A stretch of 64,000 nucleotides of DNA from Nocardia rosealba (GCF_020216065.1 NZ_JAIWNA010000007.1:1-64000), one strand, 5' to 3'. Positions 1 to 8,183 are shown, counted from the first letter of the stretch. Translations and numbers: made by a program. Notes: generated from the letters alone by a model not told the origin.

Positions 1-112
<112 letters not shown>

Positions 113-161
113 ACACAGCCCAATACCTCCGTGGTGCACAAAACACCAAGGCAGTTCCGCA

Positions 162-200
162 CGGCACCCGAGTCCGGCAGGTGCCCGCACTCGAGTGCCG
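162..200 (-). terminator. hairpin after the salicylate-AMP ligase gene
   Basis: CGGCACCCGAG (162-172) pairs with CTCGAGTGCCG (190-200), an 11-bp stem with one mismatch, about nine bases beyond the minus-strand stop codon at 209. There is no clear U-run, as is common for actinobacterial terminators, so the role is inferred from position. Nothing else is seen between 113 and 208. Confidence 0.45.
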
Positions 201-208
201 TAAGCCCC

Positions 209-1816
209 CTACAAACTAGCCCGCAGCGCCTTCTTATCAATCTTGCCAACAGCAGTAACCGGCAACGAATCCGCCTGCCGAATCAAGTCAGGCAGCTTAT
301 AAGTAGCCAGACCCCGCTCGGTAAGAAACATCTTCAACTCAGGAAGCGTCGGCAAACCCCCGGTCACCACCAAAACCACACAAACCTTCTCCCCGAGCGA
401 CGGATCGGGCAGCCCCACCGCCGCAGCATGGCGGACGGCCGGATGAGCCAACAGATGTTCCTCCAACTCATCGCAAGAGATGTTCTCACCGCCACGATTG
501 ATGACATCCTTGATGCGCCCACTGACAACCAGATGCCCCGTGGGAAGCTGACGGACAAGGTCACCGCTGCGGTAGAACCCGTCGGGCGTGAACGCGCGGG
601 CATTGTGTTCGGGGGCACGGTAGTAGCCACGCAGGGTGTAGGGCCCGCGGGTCAGCAGCTCCCCCTCCTCACCGGGAGCCACGTCCTCACCCTGACCGTC
701 GACCACACGGATCTCGTCACCAGGCGAGAGCGGCTTACCCTGAGTGGTGTAGACCAGCTCGTCGGCGTCATCGAGGCGAGTGAAGTTCAACAGCCCCTCG
801 GCCATCCCGAACACCTGCTGCAACCGGCACTGCAACGCCGGTTCCACTTCACGGGCATTCACCTCGGCCAACCGCGCACCACCCACCTGAAGCAGCCGCA
901 GCGAGCTCAAATCGGCGTCCTCCCAATCCACCGCGGCACTCCACAACTGGGCAAGCGGCGGCACCACGGCGCTCACGGTGACGCGGTGCTTCTCGATGGC
1001 GGCGAACGCGGCCTCGGGGCTCGGGTCGAGGGTGAAGGCGACGGCCCCGCCGGTGGCGACGGTACCGAAGATGCCGGGACAGGCGAGCGGGAAGTTGTGT
1101 GCGGCAGGCAGAGTCGCGAGGTACACGTCGTCGGCGGTGAGCTCACACACCTGCGCGCTCGCGGTGGCGTTGTAGACGTAGTCGTCGTGGGTGCGCGCGA
1201 TGAGCTTGGGCAGACCGGTTGTCCCGCCGGAAACCAGCATCACCGCGATCTCAGCGGGATCCACCTCGGGCAGCGAATCACCCTGCGCCGGAACGGTATC
1301 GAGGGCTCGGAACTGGCCGGGTTCGCCCGCCACGAGCACATGCGCCAGGCTCGGCACGGCGGCGCGCACCGTGGCGGCCAACTCGCGGTAGTCGAAATCG
1401 CCGAGCCGATCCGGGATCAGGTAGGCGACGGCCTCCGACAGTGCCGCCAGGTGCTCGATCTCGGCGCGGCGGTGCGCGGGCAGGGTGAGTACGGGGATGA
1501 TGCCCGCCCGCAGGAGGCCGAACAGGGCCGTCGCGAACTCGGGGATATTCGGCAACTGCACGATCACCCGGTCGCCGGGGCGGATGCCGAGGGCAAGCAG
1601 GCCGTGGGCCATCGCGTCGGCCGCGGCGTCGAGTTCGGCGTAGGACTGCACGGCGGCGTCGCTGAGGATCGCGGGGCTCGATGGCTGGCTGCGGGCGGTG
1701 TCGCGCAGCAGGTCACCGAGCGTCCGCCCGGACCAGTAGCCCGCCGTGCGGTACTCCTGCGCTGCCGCCTCGGGAAACGGAACGTAGCCGTCGCGATGGC
1801 TAGTCGACGTAGTCAC
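209..1816 (-). CDS. mbtA: Salicylate-AMP ligase (MbtA/DhbE family aryl adenylation enzyme)
   Basis: This stand-alone adenylation enzyme activates an aryl acid as its AMP ester and loads it on an aryl carrier domain, the first step of mycobactin/nocobactin-type siderophore synthesis. The 535 residues match the family length. Visible are the P-loop LVSGGTTGLPK (about 195-205), the A5-like FGMAEGLLN and the C-terminal GKIDKKAL with the catalytic lysine. Aligned to DhbE with a constant offset of six, the two pocket positions that distinguish substrates read Cys246 (DhbE Ser240) and Leu343 (DhbE Val337). By published knowledge of the family both point to salicylate, not 2,3-dihydroxybenzoate. The start is GTG with GGAGGG upstream. 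It is transcribed divergently from the NRPS at 1968 with an IdeR-type box between them, so iron repression is expected. No salicylate synthase gene is in the window. Whether this is the main siderophore MbtA or a second locus cannot be decided here. Confidence 0.92.
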   Translation of the reverse strand: MTTSTSHRDGYVPFPEAAAQEYRTAGYWSGRTLGDLLRDTARSQPSSPAILSDAAVQSYAELDAAADAMAHGLLALGIRPGDRVIVQLPNIPEFATALFGLLRAGIIPVLTLPAHRRAEIEHLAALSEAVAYLIPDRLGDFDYRELAATVRAAVPSLAHVLVAGEPGQFRALDTVPAQGDSLPEVDPAEIAVMLVSGGTTGLPKLIARTHDDYVYNATASAQVCELTADDVYLATLPAAHNFPLACPGIFGTVATGGAVAFTLDPSPEAAFAAIEKHRVTVSAVVPPLAQLWSAAVDWEDADLSSLRLLQVGGARLAEVNAREVEPALQCRLQQVFGMAEGLLNFTRLDDADELVYTTQGKPLSPGDEIRVVDGQGEDVAPGEEGELLTRGPYTLRGYYRAPEHNARAFTPDGFYRSGDLVRQLPTGHLVVSGRIKDVINRGGENISCDELEEHLLAHPAVRHAAAVGLPDPSLGEKVCVVLVVTGGLPTLPELKMFLTERGLATYKLPDLIRQADSLPVTAVGKIDKKALRASL

Positions 1817-1873
1817 AGTCGTACCCTCCGGTCGATCCAGATCAAAGCGGCCGAGAACCTGGGTTGCTCGACC

Positions 1874-1892
1874 ATAGGTTAGGCAACCCTAT
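1874..1892. promoter_or_regulatory. IdeR/DtxR-type iron box
   Basis: ATAGGTTAGGCAACCCTAT matches the mycobacterial IdeR consensus TTAGGTTAGGCTAACCTAA at 15 of 19 positions and keeps its dyad symmetry. It lies between the divergent siderophore genes, 57 bases before the minus-strand start at 1816 and 75 bases before the plus-strand start at 1968. One Fe(II)-repressor dimer pair could therefore control both. The match was counted by eye. Confidence 0.75.
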
Positions 1893-1967
1893 CTCAGTGG
1901 AGTAGGCTGCCGGCGAGCAGTATCGAATCCGTCCGGGGTCGGACGGCGAGCAAGGAGTGATCGGCAG

Positions 1968-4900
1968 ATGGAGACAGCACCCGCGAACGGCGGCGGAATC
2001 GACCGTGCCGAGATCCGTGCCGCGATCGCCCGTCACCTCGACATCACCCCCGACGCTGTCGCCGACGCCGACGACCTGATCCAGCTCGGCCTCGACTCTA
2101 TCCGCACCATGAAACTCGCGGGTGCCTGGCGCAAACGCGGCATCAAGGTGAACTTCGCCCTCCTCGCCGCGCACCCGACCATCGACGCCTGGCACGCCTT
2201 ACTCAACGGCGCCGACCCGGAAACCCTGAGCGGCGCCACGGCAGATCCGGTCGGCCAGGACCAGGCGCCGAATGTCGTACCGACCTCGGCCACGTCACCG
2301 CGACAGGCCGAGGGCGTCGAACCGGGTGCGCGAACGGTCGAGCCGACACAGACCGAAGGCGGCGGAAACGGTTCTGCCGCAGAGGTTTCCGAGCTCGTGG
2401 CCGATGACGGGACACCGTTCCCCCTCGCTCCCATGCAGCACGCGTACTGGATCGGCCGCTCCGACGCGCAGGAGCTGGGTGGTGTCGCCGCACATCTGTA
2501 CGTCGAATTCGACGGGCAGGGTGTGGACCCGCAGCGCCTCGAGCGGGCCGTGGAGCAATTGCTCGTGCGCCATCCGATGCTGCGGACGAGGTTCCTGCCG
2601 GACGGCACCCAGCAGACCCTCGACCGCCCCGGTCGAGCCGTGTTCGGGGTCACCGATCTGCGTGCGGTGTCCGAGGACGAGGCGCAGCGCAGGCTGGCGG
2701 AGCTGCGCGACCAGCGCACCCATCAGCGGATGGCCGTGGAGGACGGCCAGGTGATCGATATCGCCCTCACCCGGCTGGCCGACGGTCGAACCCGCCTGCA
2801 CCTCGATGTCGACATGCTCGCCGCCGACGCCATGAGCTACCGCATCCTCGTCACCGACCTGGCCAAGCTCTACCACGGCGAACAGCTCGCACCGCAGGAC
2901 TACACATTCCGCCAGTACCTGGCCGAACAGCCGTCCACCGATCAGGAACGCGACCGCGACCGCGACTGGTGGCGCGACCGGCTCGCCGAACTGCCCGGCG
3001 CACCCGAACTGCCGCAGGCACAGCACGTTTCGGAGCCGAACCGCACCGTTCGCCTGCACCGGTGGCTGTCCCCGGAGGCCAAGGCGCAGGTGTTCGACGC
3101 CGCCCACGCGCGCGGCATCACCCCGGCGATGGCGCTGGCCTCGGTGTTCGCCGAGACCATCGGCGGCTGGTCGGCGCAGCGCCGCTTTCTGCTGAATCTG
3201 CCGCTGTTCCATCGGGAGCCGGTGCACCCGCAGGTCGACGGCGTGGTCGGCGACTTCACCTCCTCGGTGCTGCTCGAGGTCGATGTCACCGAGCCCGCCA
3301 CCGTCGCCGATCGTGCGCGCACTTTGCAGCAGCGCCTGCACGAGGCGGGCGCCCATTCGGCCTACTCGGGCCTCGAGGTCCTGCGTGACCTGGGCCGTCA
3401 GCGCGGTGAACCGGTGCTGGCCCCCATCGTCTACACCAGCGCCCTCAATCTCGGCGAACTGTTCGCCGACACCGTCACCGATACCTTCGGTGACCCGGTC
3501 TGGATCATCTCCCAGGGCCCGCAGGTGCTGCTCGACGCCCAGATCACCGAGGTCCGCGGCGGCCTCCTGCTCAACTGGGACATCCGCGAATCCGCCTTCC
3601 CGCCCGGCATGGTCGAGGACATGTTCGCCCGTTACATCGAGGCCATCGAACGCCTGGGCGGCCAGGGTTCGGCGACCGTTGCGGGCTGGCAGGCCGAGGC
3701 GGGCGTGCGAATCCCCGTGGAACAGGCGGCGACTCGTGCCCGCGTGAACGCGACAGCCGCGCCGCTGAGCGGAAATCTCCTGCACACAGGCTTCTTCGCC
3801 AACGCCGCGACGAATCCGTCCGCACCGGCGGTGCTCTGGGCGCCGACGGGGCAGCTGACCTACGGTGAACTGGCCGCCGATGCCCTCGCCGTGGCCGGTG
3901 CTCTGCGCGAAGCCGGTGTGACGCCGGGTGATTCGGTGGCAGTGCAGTTGCCGAAGGGGCCCGATCAGGTCGTCGCCGTCCTCGGCGTGCTCGCCGCCGG
4001 TGCGGTGTACGTGCCGATCGGCTTCGACCAGCCCGCTGCCCGCCGCGCCGAAATCCTCTCCACCGCCGACGCCGTCGCGGTACTCACCGTCGGTGGCGCC
4101 CAGATCCCCGAGGCCCGGGTCGTCGACCTGGCCGAGGCCCGCAACCACCCGGAGCCCTTGGCGCGCCCCGTCTTCGGCGATCCGGAGAACATCGCCTACG
4201 TGCTGTTCACCTCCGGCTCCACGGGCAAGCCGAAGGGTGTCGAGGTGCCGCACCGCGCGGCCATGAACACCATCGACGACCTCGACGACCGCTTCGGCAT
4301 CGGCGCGAACGACCGTGCCCTCGCCCTCTCGGCCCTCGAGTTCGACCTCTCGGTCTACGACATCTTCGGCCTGCTCGCGGCGGGCGGCGCCGTGGTCACC
4401 GTCGACGACGCGCAACGCGGCGACCCGGCGCGCTGGGTGGAGATCATTCGCCGCCACGAGGTTTCCCTGGTCAACTGCGTTCCCAGCCTGCTCGACATGC
4501 TGCTCACCGCGGCAGGCGGACAAGCGCTGCCCTCGCTGCGCACAGTAATCCTGGGTGGCGACTGGGTGGATGTCGCGCTGCCCGCACGCCTGGCGGCCGT
4601 GGCACCGGACTGCCGCTTCGCCGGTCTCGGCGGCGCGACCGAAACCGCCATCCACTCCACCATCTGCGAGGTGGTCGGCGCCGAGGTGCCTGCCGAATGG
4701 ACGGCCGTTCCCTACGGCACCCCGTTGCGCAATGTGCGGTGCCGCGTGGTCGGCCCGGCGGGCAACGACTGCCCCGACTGGGTGAGCGGCGAACTGTGGA
4801 TCGGTGGGGACGGTGTGGCCGCCGGGTATCGCAAGGACCCCGAACGCACCGCCGACCGGTTCGTCACCCACGAGGGTGTGCGCTGGTACCGCACCGGTGA

Positions 4901-5600
4901 CCTGGCCCGCTACCTGCCCGACGGTGGTCTGGAATTTCTGGGCCGCGCCGATCATCAGGTGAAGATCCGTGGTTACCGGGTGGAACTCGGTGAGGTGGAG
5001 AGCGCGCTGCGCGCCGTGCCCGGCGTGCGTCACGCGGTGGCCGCCGTGGTCGGCAAGGCCGCACCGAAACTGGTCGCGCTGGTGGTGCCGACGCCGGGCA
5101 CCGTCCTCGATGCCGACACCGTGCTGGCCGCCACCGCCGAACTGGTCCCCACCTACATGGTGCCCACCCGGCTCGAGATGCTGCCCGAACTCCCGCTCAC
5201 CCCGAACGCCAAACCCGACCGCAAGGCCATTCGCGCCGTGCTCGAAAAGGGCGAGGCGGCCGACGAATTCGTCGCGCCGCGCACCGATCTCGAGCGCGCG
5301 CTCGCGGCCGTGATCGGCGAGGTCCTCGCCACCGAACACATCGGTGTCACCGACGACTTCTTCGCCCTCGGTGGTGATTCGGTGCTCGCCACCACCGCCG
5401 TCGCCCGCATCCGGGAGTGGCTCGACGCACCCGACACCGTGGTCGCCGACCTGTTCACCGCCCGCAGCGTGGAGGGTCTGGCGCAGCGAATGACGCAGCG
5501 GGAGAACGAGTCCGGGTCGTCGGGCAGGCTGGAAGTCGTTGCGGCGATGTACCTGGAGGTGGCCGCGATGACCGACGAGGAGATCCTCGCACAGTCCTGA
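1968..5600 (+). CDS. NRPS: aryl carrier - cyclisation - adenylation - carrier (MbtB/PchE-like)
   Basis: This siderophore NRPS of 1210 residues would couple an aryl acid (predicted salicylate) to Ser, Thr or Cys and cyclise it to an oxazoline or thiazoline. Domain order: aryl carrier with GLDS (Ser44); a low-complexity linker (80-145); a cyclisation domain (about 148-590) with the D-x4-D motif at Asp282/Asp287; an adenylation domain (about 605-1090) with SGSTGKPKG and FDLSVYD; and a carrier with GGDS (Ser1138). The pocket positions I can place read D-L-Y-N, the start of the code of Cy-linked cysteine domains, but later positions differ from the cysteine code, so the substrate stays open. No thioesterase follows, and no other NRPS or PKS gene is in the window. 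The ATG start has AAGGAG at 1952-1957. Regulation is likely through the IdeR-type box at 1874-1892. Confidence 0.9.
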   Translation: METAPANGGGIDRAEIRAAIARHLDITPDAVADADDLIQLGLDSIRTMKLAGAWRKRGIKVNFALLAAHPTIDAWHALLNGADPETLSGATADPVGQDQAPNVVPTSATSPRQAEGVEPGARTVEPTQTEGGGNGSAAEVSELVADDGTPFPLAPMQHAYWIGRSDAQELGGVAAHLYVEFDGQGVDPQRLERAVEQLLVRHPMLRTRFLPDGTQQTLDRPGRAVFGVTDLRAVSEDEAQRRLAELRDQRTHQRMAVEDGQVIDIALTRLADGRTRLHLDVDMLAADAMSYRILVTDLAKLYHGEQLAPQDYTFRQYLAEQPSTDQERDRDRDWWRDRLAELPGAPELPQAQHVSEPNRTVRLHRWLSPEAKAQVFDAAHARGITPAMALASVFAETIGGWSAQRRFLLNLPLFHREPVHPQVDGVVGDFTSSVLLEVDVTEPATVADRARTLQQRLHEAGAHSAYSGLEVLRDLGRQRGEPVLAPIVYTSALNLGELFADTVTDTFGDPVWIISQGPQVLLDAQITEVRGGLLLNWDIRESAFPPGMVEDMFARYIEAIERLGGQGSATVAGWQAEAGVRIPVEQAATRARVNATAAPLSGNLLHTGFFANAATNPSAPAVLWAPTGQLTYGELAADALAVAGALREAGVTPGDSVAVQLPKGPDQVVAVLGVLAAGAVYVPIGFDQPAARRAEILSTADAVAVLTVGGAQIPEARVVDLAEARNHPEPLARPVFGDPENIAYVLFTSGSTGKPKGVEVPHRAAMNTIDDLDDRFGIGANDRALALSALEFDLSVYDIFGLLAAGGAVVTVDDAQRGDPARWVEIIRRHEVSLVNCVPSLLDMLLTAAGGQALPSLRTVILGGDWVDVALPARLAAVAPDCRFAGLGGATETAIHSTICEVVGAEVPAEWTAVPYGTPLRNVRCRVVGPAGNDCPDWVSGELWIGGDGVAAGYRKDPERTADRFVTHEGVRWYRTGDLARYLPDGGLEFLGRADHQVKIRGYRVELGEVESALRAVPGVRHAVAAVVGKAAPKLVALVVPTPGTVLDADTVLAATAELVPTYMVPTRLEMLPELPLTPNAKPDRKAIRAVLEKGEAADEFVAPRTDLERALAAVIGEVLATEHIGVTDDFFALGGDSVLATTAVARIREWLDAPDTVVADLFTARSVEGLAQRMTQRENESGSSGRLEVVAAMYLEVAAMTDEEILAQS

Positions 5601-5641
5601 CCGGAGGGCGGTTCTCGATTCGCGGTTGTCCCAGCTCGCAC

Positions 5642-5647
5642 TACACT
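5642..5647 (+). promoter_or_regulatory. -10 hexamer of a probable leaderless transcript (SDR gene)
   Basis: TACACT fits TANNNT and lies exactly seven bases before the GTG at 5655. There is no Shine-Dalgarno in between, the geometry expected when transcription starts at the start codon. Confidence 0.5.
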
Positions 5648-5654
5648 TCGGTCG

Positions 5655-6518
5655 GTGAGCAAGTGGACTACCGCTGACCTATCCGACCAGACCGGCCGCA
5701 CTTTCATCGTGACCGGCGCCAACAGCGGTCTCGGTGCCGCCACCGCGCGGGCGCTGTCCGCGAAAGGCGCGCGGGTGATCCTGGCCTGCCGCAATACGGC
5801 CAAGGCCGAGCAGGTGGCGAGCGAGTTACCGGGGGAGACCCAGGTGCGTGAGCTCGATCTGGCCGACCTGAACTCGGTGCGTGCCTTCGCCGAGTCGATC
5901 GAGCGGGTCGACGTGCTGATCAACAACGCGGGCGTGATGGCGCTGCCGCTGCGCCGCACCGCCGACGGTTTCGAAATGCAGTTCGGCACAAACCATCTCG
6001 GGCACTTCGCACTCACCAACCTGCTGCTCGACCGGATCGCCGACCGGGTGGTCACCGTGTCGAGCAACGCGCACCGCATCGGCCGCATCGACCTGACCGA
6101 CCCCAACTGGGAGCAGCGCCGCTACGACCGTTGGCGCGCCTACGGCCAGTCCAAGCTGGCCAATCTGCTGTTCGCCACCGAACTGCAGCGCCGCCTCGCC
6201 GGCGAGGGGTCGTCGGTGCTTTCGGTGGCCGCGCACCCCGGGTACGCCGCGACCGAACTCATGTCGCACACCGAATCGGTGCAGGAAGTGTTCATGTGGC
6301 TCGGCAACCGGATGTTCGCCCAGAGCCCCGCCCAGGGCGCGCTGCCCACGCTGTTCGCCGCCACCGCCGACGTGGAGCCCGGCGGGTTCTACGGTCCCGA
6401 CGGCCTGTTCGGCCTGTGGGGCCACCCGGCGCCGTGCGCGATGGCCGCGCCCGCGCACGATCGCGCCGTCGCCGCCGAGCTCTGGGAGCTGTCGGAGAAG
6501 CTGTGCGGTCTGCTCTGA
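5655..6518 (+). CDS. Short-chain dehydrogenase/reductase (retinol dehydrogenase/WWOX-like)
   Basis: A classical NAD(P)-dependent oxidoreductase of 287 residues. The Rossmann motif TGANSGLG is at residues 20-27, NNAGVM follows strand 4, and the catalytic tyrosine is in YGQSKLAN. This layout is typical of the actinobacterial retinol-dehydrogenase-like group. The substrate cannot be told from sequence. It starts 54 bases after the NRPS, but its own -10 hexamer and lack of an SD suggest a separate leaderless transcript. A role in siderophore tailoring is possible only by proximity. Confidence 0.85.
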   Translation: MSKWTTADLSDQTGRTFIVTGANSGLGAATARALSAKGARVILACRNTAKAEQVASELPGETQVRELDLADLNSVRAFAESIERVDVLINNAGVMALPLRRTADGFEMQFGTNHLGHFALTNLLLDRIADRVVTVSSNAHRIGRIDLTDPNWEQRRYDRWRAYGQSKLANLLFATELQRRLAGEGSSVLSVAAHPGYAATELMSHTESVQEVFMWLGNRMFAQSPAQGALPTLFAATADVEPGGFYGPDGLFGLWGHPAPCAMAAPAHDRAVAAELWELSEKLCGLL

Positions 6519-6534
6519 GGTGATCGCGATCACC
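6519..6534. promoter_or_regulatory. 16-base perfect palindrome resembling a CRP-family site
   Basis: GGTGATCGCGATCACC is a perfect 8+8 palindrome starting right after the SDR stop codon and 63 bases before the AhpD-like start. It contains GTGA-N6-TCAC, the core of the CRP/Cmr sites known in mycobacteria. An operator for the AhpD-like gene is the simplest reading. Confidence 0.45.
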
Positions 6535-6597
6535 CATGTCACACTCCGGCGCCGCGCGTCGTCGTAGAGGTGTATTCCGCCCGACGAAGGAGTGATC

Positions 6598-7068
6598 ATG
6601 GAAGCTCGTTTCGACCTCTACAACAACCCCGTCGCCACCAGCTTCGTGAAGCGGCTGCAGACCGCGGCCAAGGTGATCGACGGCTCGCCGCTGCCGAAGG
6701 CCACCCATGAGCTGGTGAAGATCCGTGCGTCGCAGATCAACGGGTGCAGCTTCTGCGTCGACATGCACACCAAGGACGCCGCGCACATGGGCGAATCCTC
6801 GGTGCGGATCAACCTGGTCGCCGCCTGGCGCGAGGCCAACGTGTTCACCGAGGCGGAGCGGGCCGCGCTCGCCCTCACCGAGGAGGCGACCCGCGTCGCC
6901 GACGGCGGCCAGGTCACCGACGACACCTGGGCCCAGGTCCGCAAGCACTACGACGACGACCAGATCGCCGCGTTGATCGCCGCCATCGCGACGATCAACG
7001 CCTGGAACCGGCTCAACGCCATCGCCCACACCCCGGCGGGCGACTACGTGGCCGGCCAGTTCGGCTGA
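6598..7068 (+). CDS. AhpD-like carboxymuconolactone decarboxylase family protein
   Basis: A 156-residue AhpD-like protein with the redox motif Cys50-x-x-Cys53 and His57 (CSFCVDMH). The family includes peroxidase-partner disulfide reductases, and many members are of unknown substrate. I chose the ATG at 6598 because AAGGAG (6587-6592) is well placed; an in-frame GTG two codons upstream lies inside that site. The SD region CGACGAAGGAGTG (6582-6594) is identical over 13 bases to 61527-61539, the apex of the inverted repeat after the acyl-CoA synthetase, so that gene's transcript would be complementary to this SD. A CRP-like palindrome lies upstream. Together with the next gene it forms an oxidoreductase-type pair of the kind that often partners ECF41 sigma factors; such a sigma gene is at 14251. 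Confidence 0.87.
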   Translation: MEARFDLYNNPVATSFVKRLQTAAKVIDGSPLPKATHELVKIRASQINGCSFCVDMHTKDAAHMGESSVRINLVAAWREANVFTEAERAALALTEEATRVADGGQVTDDTWAQVRKHYDDDQIAALIAAIATINAWNRLNAIAHTPAGDYVAGQFG

Positions 7069-7082
7069 GGATCCGGGAGCGC

Positions 7083-7886
7083 TCAGGCGAATCGGTGCCC
7101 GTATTCGGCCGCCCACTGCGCGAAGGTGCGCGCTGGGCGGCCGAGCACGTTCTCGACCGTCGGGTCGACGGTGCGGGACTCCGGGCTCGACTCGGCGTAC
7201 CAGCCGATCACGTACTCGGCATCCGCGCGCGACACCCCGGTCGCCGTCAACCGCTCGATCGCCTGCTCATGGCTGATGGTCACGAACGCGATCTCCCTTC
7301 CGGCGGCCTCGGCGAGCACGGCCAACCGTTCCTGCGGAGTGAGCGTCTGCGGGCCGGTGAGGTTGTAGGCACGCCCGGCGTGCCCGTCCTCGAGCAGCGC
7401 GACCGCGGCCACCGCACCGATATCGGCCTCGTGCACCAGCGCGCTCGGATGCGCGTACGGCTCGCGCACCACGCCCTCGGCCCGGATCGAATCGGCCCAG
7501 GTGAGCGTGTTCGACATGAACTCCTGCGGTTCCAGCCGCGTCCATTCCACGCCGGAGCGTTCGATCGCCTGCTCGACCGGACCGACGCCGCCACCCCAGA
7601 CCACCGTGATGCGCTGCACGCCCGCCGCCACCGCCCGGTCGACCAGTTCCTGGCCCACCTCGGCCAGACCCGCCGTCACGGTCACGTGCAATCGGTCGAC
7701 ACCGCTCCAGTCGAGCGTGCCCGGCTCGGTGTGCGTTCCGCCGACCAGTTCCACCTCGGGACCGAGGAGTGCGCGTGCCCTTTCGGTATCGCGGGTGAGT
7801 GCTTTGACCTTCTCGCCGCGCTCGACGAGTTCCCGAACCACCTGGCGCCCGGTATTGCCGGTCGCGCCCGTAACCAGTGTTGTCAC
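7083..7886 (-). CDS. NmrA-like NAD(P)-binding protein
   Basis: A 267-residue atypical short-chain dehydrogenase of the NmrA/ergot-alkaloid-protein type. It opens with the glycine motif GATGNTG and continues as an extended Rossmann fold (for example VVWGGGVGPVEQAI). Such proteins act as NAD(P)H-dependent reductases or redox sensors; the substrate is unknown. The start chosen is GTG at 7886 (MTTLVTGATG), which has AGGAAAGG upstream and puts the nucleotide motif at the usual N-terminal position. The frame extends nine codons further up without support. It is convergent with the AhpD-like gene, with 14 bases between stops. Confidence 0.85.
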   Translation of the reverse strand: MTTLVTGATGNTGRQVVRELVERGEKVKALTRDTERARALLGPEVELVGGTHTEPGTLDWSGVDRLHVTVTAGLAEVGQELVDRAVAAGVQRITVVWGGGVGPVEQAIERSGVEWTRLEPQEFMSNTLTWADSIRAEGVVREPYAHPSALVHEADIGAVAAVALLEDGHAGRAYNLTGPQTLTPQERLAVLAEAAGREIAFVTISHEQAIERLTATGVSRADAEYVIGWYAESSPESRTVDPTVENVLGRPARTFAQWAAEYGHRFA

Positions 7887-8010
7887 AGTCGATTTCCTTT
7901 CCTCGGCACCCACGCTAGGAACTCAACAGAGGTTGAGGTCAACCGGCGCAGTGGTGTGATCGTGCGCACTTCGGGCAACCAGGCGCGGGTCCGCGACGTT
8001 TCACCGGTGG

Positions 8011-8016
8011 TACAGT
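8011..8016 (+). promoter_or_regulatory. -10 hexamer for the aromatic leader transcript
   Basis: TACAGT (TANNNT) lies seven bases before the ATG of the leader peptide at 8024, so the leader would be translated from a leaderless mRNA. Confidence 0.5.
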
Positions 8017-8023
8017 CCACGGC

Positions 8024-8092
8024 ATGCAGCGCGCATATTTCTGGTTTAGCGAGCCGGCCCTGGGTGGGCCGGTCTGCGACCCTGCGCGCTGA
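8024..8092 (+). CDS. Aromatic amino acid leader peptide (22 residues)
   Basis: A 22-codon reading frame begins MQRAYFWFSEP and ends at TGA 8090-8092. Four of its first eight residues are consecutive aromatics, Tyr-Phe-Trp-Phe. It sits 91 bases upstream of the first enzyme of the aromatic pathway, as expected of a leader that senses charged aromatic tRNAs. A -10 hexamer is seven bases before the ATG, there is no SD, and hairpins overlap the 3' half of the frame. The coding claim rests on composition and context, not on a family match. Confidence 0.72.
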   Translation: MQRAYFWFSEPALGGPVCDPAR

Positions 8093-8128
8093 CTTCCTCC
8101 ACCCCGAGCCGGATACCTGACCGGCTCG
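8050..8128 (+). promoter_or_regulatory. Attenuator-like alternative hairpins before the DAHP synthase gene
   Basis: Hairpin A: CCGGCCC (8054-8060) with GGGCCGG (8066-8072), loop TGGGT. Hairpin B: CGAGCCGG (8105-8112) with CCGGCTCG (8121-8128), eight-base loop. The octamer CGAGCCGG also occurs at 8050-8057, so 8121-8128 can pair either there or in hairpin B, and the first choice excludes hairpin A. A ribosome stalled on the Tyr-Phe-Trp-Phe codons (8036-8047) would cover 8050-8057 and shift the balance. No U-run follows hairpin B, so termination may be Rho-type or the control may act otherwise. Confidence 0.65.
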
Positions 8129-8183
8129 ACGGGTAGCGAAATTTCCGTGGGTCGGCCTTCAACCGAAAAGGACCCACATTCTC

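Noticed and set aside
131..1882. 583-codon plus-strand frame opposite the salicylate ligase gene
   Set aside because: It is the antisense shadow of a gene with full family motifs; the translation is His/Arg/Gly-rich with no domain.
2295..5339. 1014-codon minus-strand frame opposite the NRPS
   Set aside because: Long antisense frames are expected at this G+C content. The plus strand carries every NRPS motif and the antisense product has none.
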